From the NCBI RefSeq assembly GCF_037126465.1, contig NC_088206.1, positions 11,631,187 through 11,695,186 on the forward strand: a stretch of DNA of 64,000 bases, written 5' to 3'. How positions within the stretch are numbered: the first letter of the stretch is position 1; each line of letters starts with the position of its first letter. The position numbers and the translations under genes were made by a program. The stretch is from Ornithodoros turicata (lineage: Eukaryota; Arthropoda; Arachnida; Ixodida; Argasidae). Below, piece by piece: positions 19,655 through 29,104 of this stretch. The notes under the pieces are model-generated. The model saw nothing but the letters and a program-made list of their open reading frames with translations. It did not search any database and was not told where the DNA came from.

Positions 19655-19875
19655 TTCGCGTGGTATGGCACGTACAACAAGCAATCTCCCTTTGGAGCGT
19701 TGTTATCTCTTATGTAAGATAGAGTCTGTGTAAAAGGGGCTACCTCCATAGGTAGTCCTCTTGCTTGATGACAACAGACACTCTGCACCCGTGCACTGTA
19801 AATAAATTTTCCTTATCTCCACGTCTGTGCGAGATCCATAGGTAGTTTCCATACTTGATGAAAATACACACATCC
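19655..19875 (+). repeat. dispersed local repeat 'TATGGCCAGTACG', copies 3 and 4
   Basis: Copy 3 (19655-19795) reads GTTCGCGTGGTATGGCACGTAC, GCGTTGTTATCT, GGGGCTACCTCCATAGGTAG and GATGACAACAGACAC. A partial copy 4 (19833-19875) keeps only TCCATAGGTAG and GATGAAAATACACACATCC. The partial copy abuts the LINE relic that begins near 19905. Confidence 0.8.
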
Positions 19876-19904
19876 TGGCTTTGGATCCTTTGTGCACAAT
19901 ATGA

Positions 19905-20630
19905 CAGTCAATGCGCTCCCCCTACCTCGGGCACTTGGAAGATCTCTGCGTATGCTGATGACGTCACACTCTTCGTCAACGACCGATGCTCGCTAACGGC
20001 AGTCCTGCAGCTGTACGAGCAATACGCAACAGTACCAGGCAGGTAGAGACCAGTAGAGTCCAAGATTCTCCCTCTTGGATCGTTTTATGTCGACCCTGAC
20101 TTTCCGATGCACGAGCATGCGCATCCTTGGTGTGTTTTTTTATCAAGATGGCCTCACGCCTCTCAACTGGACACTAGCCACACAGCGGATACAGGACTGG
20201 TGTCGCTCAGCACAGGAGTACGACTTCTCGTACAGAGAGCGAGCCTATCCCCTTCGGTGTGTCTTCCTCGGCCACCTTTGGTTTCTAACCCACATTCTTC
20301 TGCCGCCAACCTCTGCAACATTGCGCATCAACACAGAGATCCTCTCGTTCTTCTGGAGCCGGAAAACAGCACTTCTTAATCAACAGATGCTCCGAATGCC
20401 TCCACACAGAGGAGGCAGGGCAGTGCAGGATGTTGCCATTGCCTGCCGGTGTTGTGCATTGCGTACTTTAATGTGCATTTTGTCATCGGAGCATAACCCT
20501 GCACAGGCCCTTCTACAATATTCGCTTGGTCCCCTCCGTCGCCACCTCGAGCCTGATGCCCCTCTGAACAACAGTTCAAGTGCTGAGGTACTTGGAAGGT
20601 TCCAAGCCGCAATGCGATTCTTGTAACAAG
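19905..20630 (+). pseudogene. decayed L1/Tx1-type LINE reverse transcriptase
   Basis: The frame from 19905 reads a palm lead-in and AYADDVTLFV (YADD at 19951-19962), then stops at about 20046. After a frameshift, a 183-codon frame (20075-20626) continues with MRILGVFFYQDGLTPLNW, the thumb entry equivalent to ILGVRFNKDG in the intact copy. It goes on through RAYPLRCVFLGHLWFLTHILLPP, ILSFFWSRKTALLN and MPPHRGGRAVQDV, matching the ARAQIVKRIMIPRCAYLFS, FIWDGKTQWVA and LPIDVGGLQIADL blocks. At least one frameshift and one stop make it inactive. It is a different family from the 15.5-kb element at the amino-acid level. Confidence 0.85.
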
Positions 20631-20850
20631 TCTGCGTAGCGTCATACTCTGTACCTCAATGACCATTGCTGCTTCTTTCATGTGTTTTTTTCTTCTTCTT
20701 CATCTTCCTTTTGAGCGGCGTAGCGCAGCCAGTAGAGAACAGCTTAATTCCTGTGCTTGTTCATAACTTTGACTTCATTCTCATATCTCACATCTAATCT
20801 TTTGCGTGTAATGAGGTAGTGTACTGCTCTCCAGCGGTGAATCACCCCAT

Positions 20851-21168
20851 GTGAAAGTCACGACGATTTGTTATTGTTGTTGCGTTTCAATTCCCACTGG
20901 CCACCCCGAGATAGCACCACCGCTCCGTGTGACCACTCTTGTAGCCTCCACAGCTGGACCCTCCCGTTGCGCCATACAAGGTGCGCACATTCGGGGGCCT
21001 GCTTTTGTCCCGTCCTGGCTCCCTGGTGACCTTCAGGACATGCTCTGGAGGTTCGCCTGGGAAGTTCAGCCTACCGACTGGGACGCTGGGGAACCGTACC
21101 TCACTCTACGTGCCCCTTTTGCAGACACCCGGAGTCGAACAAACATATCGCCTATAACTGTCGTGTAG
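20851..21168 (+). pseudogene. continuation of the decayed LINE, pre-knuckle region
   Basis: A frame here contains LPGDLQDMLWRFAWEVQPT. This corresponds to the RKSFLWKIAHEVIPVRD segment that precedes the C-terminal cysteine knuckle in the intact LINE. The distance from 20630 fits the expected spacing in the ORF. The following 500 bp (to about 21680) may hold the rest of the element, but I cannot see the C-x2-C knuckle in any frame. Confidence 0.6.
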
Positions 21169-21679
21169 CCAAACCTTCTTGGCAGAATCTTCGAAGTTCC
21201 GTACGGCATTCGGTGTCCCGTCGACCTTCGTAAAAGCTTGCCTCGTCTGCGTTCGCCCGACGGTCACATGCGAATCTCAGTCACCATTGGGATTACCAAC
21301 GTATCGAGCCATCCAGTCATGAGCACGAGGAGGCTCCTGGGACTAAGCAACGCGCGAGTGAGCATTCTGGCAAAGCACAAGACCAGGACACATGTTGAGG
21401 AGATTCTACCATGGTGTCCACAGCAGCTTCGGTAGTAGCATCGGGCACGCGCTATACAGTCATCAGCACTGGTCGTGCGTAGAGCACTGTCAAAGTTACT
21501 GAGGACGGCATTGGGGAATCTCCTGAACGTTCGTGTGAACGGGCCCAGGTGTTCTCTGAGAAGCAGACGCATTCCGCTGGTGCAACATCGTTTGATGCAG
21601 AATGGACGTCTTGCTTCTCGGAACTTGTTCTGCCCTCGTCAGCTCTGGAGGGTCCCCTTGGTAACACATGGCCAGTAAA

Positions 21680-23120
21680 ATACTAAAATAATGGTGACAC
21701 CGCTAAGAACCTTAACAAACAGTTATAAGTCGTTGTGCTGTCTGTGGACACAGCGCAGGCCAATTTCTCAGAGCTTTCACAACATCCAAAAGTCTTCTAT
21801 CGTGTCTTCTGTCAGAGTTTGCTGCGGCCCATCTGCGCCACAGGTAGTCGTCACGATATCGTCTATGCCTTCCAGCTGGTTACAACACTAGAACCAGTGC
21901 TTGCATAAAAGTTGGGTAAGAGTGTCAGACTTATTCTCAATAGCTTTGGAAGCGCTTCTCGCACCAGCAGCGCCCGCTTCTCACGCACCGGTGTGGCAAG
22001 TGAGGTCTGTGACACAGTGCTCGCTAGGCGATAGTACTCGGTACAGCATGTGATCGTGTGTGAGTAGCTAAAACAGTCAGGATGTATTTGGAGGGGCCAT
22101 CCATAGACTTGGATATCTTCTCTATGCAATGGGAATTTGCTCCAGTGGGTGTGGTGACCCAAAATACTTCGTGAGTCAGCGTCTAGAGCACTAACTGTAG
22201 GTGTGTGGTACAGTCAGGAGGCGGGAATAAACTTTTTCGGTGAAAGTGGATACACAAAAACAATGTAAGGGGTTCAGACTTCAGACTTTTTTTATTTTTT
22301 CTTTCTGTCATCATGATAGATTGGACAATTCATGATTTTAGTGTGTCAAACCTATAAATCGGGGTTGGAAAATGGACGCGAGTAGAAATCGACTTATTGG
22401 CGAAAATGATAACAAAAGTGCACGTGTAAGTATGTAATTTGTCTAGCTCCACTTGGAAAGTACGTGTCGATACAGTTTTATGAGCAAAGTGTACAAAAAC
22501 TATGTTGTAAAGTGCTGACTGCTGTTGTATACTCGTCTCGTGTAATCAATATCCGCTCCCGGATATTCCAAAGCTGTTTTCTCACCATTGATGAGGGAGA
22601 GAGAGAGATCCAGGGAGATATTCAGTTTGTCAACAAAAGTTCCACTATTTCAAAAGGTCCATACCAACGAGGTTTCGAAGGAATCTCTTCACCTTGAAGT
22701 GGCAGATTGCACCACCTTCCACAACAGCACTTCACCTATCTGCGAACCTGTCATTTAATGTCAATAGTGAAGCAATGAAGCAAGACGAACCGCGCGTTCA
22801 GTGAAGAGGGTATTACCGAGGGAAACATCCTCTTGGGTACACACACGGAGAGAAGCGGATCTGGCAGCAGATTGAAAACCGTCGGTGGCGCGTGGGTCCT
22901 CAGCTGTTGTGTCGACCTCGGGACGTTGTCCTTGCCTCGAACGCCGTCGGCGTTGGAGGCCCGACGTGGAGGTTTCCCTTCCGTGGGACGTCCAGGAATG
23001 ACGTGGGTGAAGGCGTCGTAGGACGACTTTTTCTTCCCTTGCTGCGAGGACCTCTCCACCTGTTGCCAGGCCGTAGAAAGGGTCATGTGATGGTCGAATA
23101 TGGTCCGCTTGTGGTGTCGT
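21680..23120. other. no gene recognised
   Basis: Open frames on both strands at 22751-23146 overlap one another in a GC-richer patch, but none has a domain. There is a GAGAGAGAGA word near 22598. No terminal repeats or SINE copies seen. Confidence 0.35.
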
Positions 23121-23255
23121 GTCTCTTACGTTCAGAAATGAAATAAAGTGTGTCGCCTGGTTATCTGTCTGGAAGGTCTGGAAATCGATATGCGAACCAT
23201 CGATCGCACGAATCGCTGCGTGAAGGAGGAAAAACAATGTTAAACGGTCATGGGA
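23121..23255 (-). pseudogene. possible PIF/Harbinger DDE transposase remnant
   Basis: Within a 196-codon reverse frame (22761-23351), the stretch AAIRAIDGSHIDFQ (Asp codon at 23199-23201) resembles the first catalytic block of PIF/Harbinger transposases, usually written G-A-I-D-G-T/S-H-I. The rest of the frame does not give the second and third acidic residues in recognisable context. It is a short, motif-only call and could be coincidence. Confidence 0.35.
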
Positions 23256-25560
23256 TGACGTTGTTTTCCACACCTTCTTGTTCTTGGTTTTCCTGACGGG
23301 GTATGAGCCGGGCCACGTCAGGTAGCTTCGAAGACTTTCAGTTTCCAGCACCGAGACAGTACGAACACTTTTTAGTCAGTGAGTGAAAATAAGAGTAATA
23401 TGAACAAGTTGCCTCCATATCAACATTATTAGTAGTATAGTAGTACCAACACACCGTAAAAGGGAAATATAATTCGCGTTTATAGTTGTTAGCAGTGTCG
23501 AATTTCATATATTTCTTTTTATGATGTGGGCAAAAATGCACGGGCGTGAAACACATTAAAAGGAAATAAATAGGTGAATTCAAGGATTGGATTTTTTGTG
23601 TGTGTCTCTTATAAGACCACAGTTTAGAATTGCTGTGTCCATCCAAGTCAGTTTGTTTCCTTCATAACCTTTTCGCTTAGTAGTTCTCACTTCGATTATT
23701 GAATTTTATTTGTCCATGTCATATAGAGCGTTGACTCCACTGTCTATGCTGAAAACTTTCAATTTTCGCATTTTCAATTCTGAATTACTTTATCCTATTT
23801 ACGACAATTCAGTCACCTACACCGGACTTTGACAATCATAAAACGGGGTTGGACGTTTGCCGACAATGCGAACACAACTCGCAACGGTCACCTGGTCGTC
23901 CTTTAGCTTCTCTTGGAGAGGCAGTTACGTACTTACACTTCCATTGTTCCAGGCGCTCGTCTATTTTTGTTAGCGTGCTCTTCGTTACATCATTTTCTCA
24001 CCTACTGGCATCCTTCGCGGCTTTGTTTCCTAGCATGAAAGTGCTTTAACCTTCTACTCATACCGTTCTATGTACCGTTATTATGTGTTGAAATAGAAGC
24101 CTCGACATGCGTTGGAAAAGGGAAAGCGGCGCGGTATATCAAAGATATTTCGTCGGACGCTCGGCGTCGTGGTAAAATATTCCGGGTACATCGAAGCGGA
24201 CAGGTTTTGTGTCAGCAGAAAACTGTCGGCCTTATACGGGTGACCCACGAAAATTTTGCACGCCCATGAACTGCTTTAATCGCCTCTAAATCGTTTTTCG
24301 TTGGTTCGTTCTTTCTTCGTGTCTTCACATGATGATTAACCTCGCCAACCACTGTTGGTCTGTGCTGTTATTCGCCCTTTAGTGATAGAAGTGAGCTGGA
24401 AGAGCGATTCCGCAACAATCTCCAAATTATTTTTAACTCAAATCCAATCCAAATGAATCCGAAGGTGCTTCGAGACGAAGTGAAATGTTCTCTCATTCAG
24501 ATGGCCAAGAGAACGACAATTAAGCTCGCATTGCAGATCCGATGCGTCAGCCGTGAACAACCATAGCTACCAAAGCGTCACCGGACATGGATATAACCTT
24601 CGGACGATACTGTTTCAAATACATGTCCATTTAAGTGAGGAGACGATAATAGGGGTGCCCTTATGAAGGATATCCACAACCTAGATGTTACCGTTACTGT
24701 CATTTTTTCGGTGAATATAACGAAGTCGAACCAACCCCTTCGTTGACAATGCAAAAGATCCCACATAGACGTCCTGCGTGGTTGTCTACTCGTACTCCCA
24801 TACGAAACGGACTGCTGTATATCTTTGCCCATGCACTGTGGATTTCTGCGTACGATAACCTACTTTAGCGTAAACGTAATAAAAGTTGTAAACGCCCAAA
24901 CGTTCAAGCAGGCAGGATCTCGAAGTCCCACACGCACGAAAAGTTTCGAGATCAGTTCAGTATGTGTGTCACTTCTTCGGCCAACGCTAGTCTTGATCCA
25001 TTCCAAAAGTTTCCTTTCTCAGAAAAGAACGGATGTGCGAGTCTTGCTTTTGGGGTTAATAATGCTCGAGCGAAAGTCAACCGCAAGTAGAAAGTATGTC
25101 AAAAAGAAGATACCGCCTTCGCTCGCGGGCTTCTTGTTCTAACGATACATTTTTCTTTCACAAGAGGAAAAGCATTCAGTTGGAGCTAATGGATTTAACT
25201 CGGAGGAATGCACCTTCTTCCTCTTGTGTGTGCTTGTGCATCATACGATTGAATGGCTTGCGTCTGAAGCTTCTTCCGTCTATACACCTTACAACATCAC
25301 TACGAAAAGAACGAGTTAATGCTGTTGAATGCTGGGTACAACCCGTTTGTGGAACACGAGGACACACATTTCTTAACGCCCGCTCCTCAGCATGTGAATG
25401 CCACTCAAATTGTGTTTGCAGTAAATGCGATATGCAACGACTGCGTACGGAAAGAAGAATTCAGAAAGTGGCAGACAAAAAGTATGTAACGTGTGTCAAC
25501 TACGTCGCCAGAGGATGACAGTGTCAACACCAACTAGATGCAGAAGGCCTGCTTAAAGCA
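23256..25560. other. no gene recognised
   Basis: Mostly unique-looking DNA. Frames of 105 and 140 codons at 24825-25518 overlap in different frames and lack recognisable domains or exon borders. No SINE, MITE or tandem array detected. Confidence 0.35.
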
Positions 25561-25574
25561 TCCTCTCACTCCCT

Positions 25575-25730
25575 CGCACATATGAAGTCCGCCAATCGCA
25601 GCAGCCAGCCAAGATGTCAGCCAATCGTCGCAGCTGATTTTGAAAGACAGGCTTCCTGTGGCTACCACTGGATTCCCATGCGGCTGATGGCATCTCTTTT
25701 CCATAGCTACGGCCGCTGAAAGCAACGTCG
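25575..25730. repeat. dispersed repeat with CCAAT words, copy A
   Basis: GCCAATCG occurs at about 25591 and 25620 with GCAGCAGCCAGCCAAGATG between. The following segment (GACAGGCTTCCTGTGGCTAC ... TTCCCATGCGGCTGATG ... GCTACGGCCGC) recurs at 57000-57095. CCAAT words plus two genomic copies could mean a promoter-bearing mobile element or part of a transposon. No terminal repeats were found. Confidence 0.6.
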
Positions 25731-25878
25731 TGATTGGCGGGCTCTTAATTGGTACGTCACGTCGCTCAAGCTTCTGTCTATAGGTGGTGTTCATAGTGCG
25801 ACCTGCACTTCTATCAATAGGTGCAAAGTAGAAGCGGTGACGCAATCTGTACTTTGTTTTATTGTGCAGGTGGAAAGG

Positions 25879-26394
25879 TTAAGAATGACAAAAAAGAAAG
25901 AAAGAATTGAGAAGAACATCGCCCATGAAAACAGATGTGACGTCAGTATTATTTCTCCGGCGGAGTAACTCTGTGAAGGTTGACGGACTACATTTCATGC
26001 CGTTCTTAGGTTGAATTAGACGTGTGCGCCGCCGGTAATTTTCGGTATGACGACGCAGCCGCCGTTTCCAAACCGGCGCGTCGAGGGCCTCTTCGCACCT
26101 GTTTTTGGACGCGAAAACGCGCATTGCAACCCTCTCGCGAAGTCGAATTTGTTTTTGTTGATGCCGATGAAGGTAGGTTGCGGTGTTGCACTGTTTTTGA
26201 CTTGTAGTTCGCGCCGCTGACGCCGCTGCCGGTGGTAAAACGGGCATGACGCCGCCGCCGATCAAAATTCCATAGGCGCACACGTCTCGGTTGAACACGG
26301 GTACCGGATGGGTTCTGTTCAACAGGGCGTATTCCACAACCGTCCCCCCTTTGCTTTGTAACTTGCAGATAATCATGATGTTCTGAGGTAGCAA
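25879..26394 (-). CDS. 171-codon reverse ORF, unassigned (weak transposase-like stretch)
   Basis: The frame is basic, with many Arg. Near its end it contains CSPSTFTELLRRRNN, which faintly resembles the 'MSPSTFDELL..V' helix that precedes the DDE domain of PIF/Harbinger transposases. A second overlapping reverse frame (26006-26281) is equally Arg-rich, reflecting GC-rich, CG-containing sequence. I cannot separate a decayed transposase from a chance frame in a GC-rich patch. No start context or splice signals decide the matter. Confidence 0.25.
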   Translation of the reverse strand: MLPQNIMIICKLQSKGGTVVEYALLNRTHPVPVFNRDVCAYGILIGGGVMPVLPPAAASAARTTSQKQCNTATYLHRHQQKQIRLRERVAMRVFASKNRCEEALDAPVWKRRLRRHTENYRRRTRLIQPKNGMKCSPSTFTELLRRRNNTDVTSVFMGDVLLNSFFLFCHS

Positions 26395-26915
26395 CCCATA
26401 ACCTGTATCACACGATTCTCACATCGACGCAAGACCTGCATCATGAGATCTGACGGCTTTAACACTCTCTGAAACTGTAAAAAGAAGAATGGTTCCTTTT
26501 GTGTCGGTTGTATAGAGCACAGTTCATTGCTGTCTTTCCATCAGCGGACGTTTTGCGGGGATATTTCCTAACTGCGATGACCTTGTGAAGGCGAGAGATC
26601 ACGACTGCATGCTTACCCGGCCATTGTTCAAAGGCCAATGCGATAATCAAGGGTGTAAATGCCTCCCTGGCCTTATAGAAAAACGCCTTGGACAATGAAT
26701 GTCCAAACTCCCTCAATACGCTTTCTTTTACAACCGTCGTTGCGTATTTTGCCTCCGCTTCCAGACTGACGGACCTTTTGCTTCTCTTGGCGAACGGCGA
26801 CGCGAAGCAACACTGTTGCGCAAGAGCAAGAACACTGTTGGCTATCTGGCATTTCATTCCCATATAGAGGGCTTTTTTTTTTAAATCCTTTATGCATTTT
26901 TTATTAAAAAATCGT
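26395..26915. other. no gene recognised
   Basis: A 134-codon reverse frame (26459-26863) is open but has no recognisable domain; an A/T-rich tract (TTTTTTTTTTAAATCC) precedes the foldback element. Confidence 0.35.
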
Positions 26916-27694
26916 CAGTATAGATGTAGTTTTTGCGGCTCAGTTTTTGTGACCAGGCGGACACGTTCTCGAAGAGAGTAAGTAATTACAAAATGGCTAT
27001 ATAATTCGCTAAAATTCATTAATTAACTCTTTAATTACGGGATTTTGGACAAAAGCGAGATAGCAGGACGGGGACAATCCTCGTTCAATGCCGTTCCATT
27101 TTTAAATAATCCTGAAAGCGCTCGTGCGTTGAAATATCCATAGACGAATTTTTATATGCAAATGAGACCGAAACCGAAACCGCGCCGACCGGGAGCGCGG
27201 GGAGCACAGCGCTCATTCCACGTCAGAGAGTCACGTGCTTTGGAGCGATGGAGATGATTGGACTATAGGTTGTGATGCGCTCCTGAGCCGCTCTGTTTTC
27301 AGACATATGTCGGCACAGTTCCCTTAGAAGTCGGCCCAGGACGCACATTCCCCCAGGGCGTCAGTCGTGACGTTGCCCACATACGTGAGGCCGACAACGG
27401 CAAGCCCTATCGCCATCACCACCACCACCTCTGTTTTCGTTTCGGCTCATTTGCATAACAAAATTCGGCGATGGATGTTTCACAGCACGCGCTTGTTTAA
27501 GGATTTTTAAAACATAGAATGGCGTTCAACGGAGATTGTTTCCCATTCTGATATCTCGATTTCGCCCGAAATTCTCTAATTAAAGAGTTCCTTAATAAAT
27601 CTTGGGTAATTAGGCATCTTGTAGTTACACACTTTCATCGAGCGGATGTCCGCCTGTCTGTAGAACCCACCTGCAGAAACGACATCTATGCTGC
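26916..27694. mobile_element. foldback element with about 270-bp diverged inverted arms
   Basis: The left arm (26916-27180) and right arm (about 27428-27694) are inverted copies over their whole length. Shared words, read from outside in, are CAGYATAGATGT, CAGGCGGACA, AACTCTTTAATTA, CGAGATAKCAG, TTGAACGCCATTC (and its decayed partner), ATCCATMGMCGAATTTT and ATATGCAAATGAG. The spacer carries a SINE fragment. No transposase is encoded. Long TIRs with this layout suit a non-autonomous foldback or long-TIR MITE; the superfamily is unknown because no clear target duplication could be read. Confidence 0.82.
27292..27422 (+). mobile_element. SINE fragment with variant 3' half
   Basis: The first part (ATGTCGGCACAGTTCCC ... 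AGTCGGCCCAGGACGCA) matches the body of the tRNA-derived SINE. The second part (CCAGGGCGTCAGTCGTGACG ... GCCATCACCACCACCACC) does not match the usual AGCCACAGTTGC end. It is therefore either a second SINE subfamily sharing the central domain or a chimera. It lies inside the loop of the foldback element. Confidence 0.7.
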
Positions 27695-28640
27695 TGTCAT
27701 AGCTTTTTTTTATACAAAATCTAACATCCTGTGTATATTATTTATAGATATTGGTACATTAACGTGGTGGTGGAAACTCATTTTGCCTGTGCGTAGTAGA
27801 AAGCATATTTGATAACATTAAAACCCCACAAGAAAAAAAAAACGGAGTACAACATTTCTTCTAGAGAGGGATATCCCACAAACTTTTGACTGTAAACGCT
27901 AGGATTTCTGCGAGAGTTGAGCGTTGGGCATGAATTGGTATTCCATCTAGACCGGAAAGCGGAGACACACACGGATGCAGAGAGAACAGCGTGTTCGTGT
28001 GTTTCGTCTCTGTGTCCGTGTGTGTTTGCGCTTGCGAGTCTAGAGGATTTCTGCAGCGCACACTTGAATAAGCACCACATATTGTCGTCTTAGGATCGGC
28101 TAGCTGACAAGTTCTTCGAGACTCCCTCGGATTTTCCTGTACAGTGTCAGGCGTGTGGTCAACAAGGCTGACTGTAGCTTCACCGCCTTGATTCATTTTG
28201 TGTTCGTTCCTTTGGCACTCCAGTGAGCAAACAAAACGACACTGGGAGTTTTGACTTTTGAACGCAGCAACTGACAAACCTGACAAACACAACAACAACA
28301 GATGCCTGACGATGATGATTATAACATGGATTTGATGACAAGGAGTGAATGACATAGACGCAACAAGACACATTTGTCTCTCATTTCCTGTGAAATACTT
28401 CTTTCTTCTTCTTGTTCTTCTTCTCGTGCTTATTTTGCCCGCTTCCACCGTACTCCATCTTGCTGATTACCTATCTACAGATCTGGCGCTTCTCAATTCT
28501 TCTCTCTTTACTCTCGCAGTCATAGTTCACACGGCATGCATCCTGCAAAAGCGACGTCATCTATATTACGTCACGGAAGCCTCCAACCTTCAATCACTAC
28601 CTTTCTGCAGTTCTCCACTTCAAACAACAAAGACAAATTC
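27695..28640. other. no gene recognised
   Basis: Frames of 195 codons (27861-28448, minus) and 160 codons (28345-28827, plus) overlap on opposite strands. Neither shows a domain; the plus frame opens with a hydrophobic pyrimidine-driven stretch. Both lie upstream of the candidate first exon at 29030. Confidence 0.35.
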
Positions 28641-29029
28641 GAATATTCGCGCGCTGCACGTGACTCTTTACGTCACCAGGTGGCGCCGCCCAATCGGCGT
28701 GCAACTCTCGTTCCGGTTTTGGTTTACCGCTGCCTTCCGAAGCAGACGAATCGAGGCCGCTCGTGCTACCAGACGCGCAAGTGTAGCAATGCCTGCTGGT
28801 CGTTCCTGCCAACGTGCTTTGAGATGATCGCCGTCGCCAAGCGACAGTTCGTGTGAAAACGCGCGTTATGTGTGCACCCCCGTCGACAGACGTCACGTTA
28901 ACTTTGGCCACGCTTAACGTCACCAGCGGAGGATTTGGGCGGTGATTTCGGGCTGCGGTGTCGTCCGCGACAGGTGTGCTTGTTTTTGTGTGCTGGAGTG
29001 TCTGCTTGTTATTCAGCGCGACGAGGAAG
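28640..29029 (+). promoter_or_regulatory. candidate promoter / 5' UTR region
   Basis: The region is richer in G, C and CG dinucleotides than surrounding DNA and contains a CCAAT word (28690-28694) and several ACGTCA/TTTACGTCA-type words (about 28663, 28891). It leads directly into the ATG at 29030. No TATA box at a fitting distance is evident, so a CpG-type dispersed start is the likelier reading. The in-frame stop TGA at 28943-28945 marks the 5' limit of possible coding in that frame. Confidence 0.4.
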
Positions 29030-29104
29030 ATGAGTGGTCAAAGGATTGCTCCCTTGCTGCCGCTCTTGGTGGTAGGATTGCTCAACGGCGGGATTTCCGT
29101 GCGG
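29030..29104 (+). CDS. candidate first coding exon: signal peptide of a secreted/membrane protein
   Basis: An ATG in good context (A at -3) opens 25 codons: a short polar start with one Arg (MSGQR), a hydrophobic core IAPLLPLLVVGLLNGG, then ISVR. They run straight into a consensus splice donor, GTAAGT, at 29105-29110 in phase 0. An in-frame TGA at 28943 lies upstream and no other ATG intervenes, so this ATG is the natural start. The layout (GC-rich upstream region, signal-peptide-only exon 1, long intron) is common for arthropod secreted or receptor genes. The downstream exons were not identified within the window, so the product is unknown. A chance hydrophobic ORF beside a chance donor remains possible. 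Confidence 0.5.
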
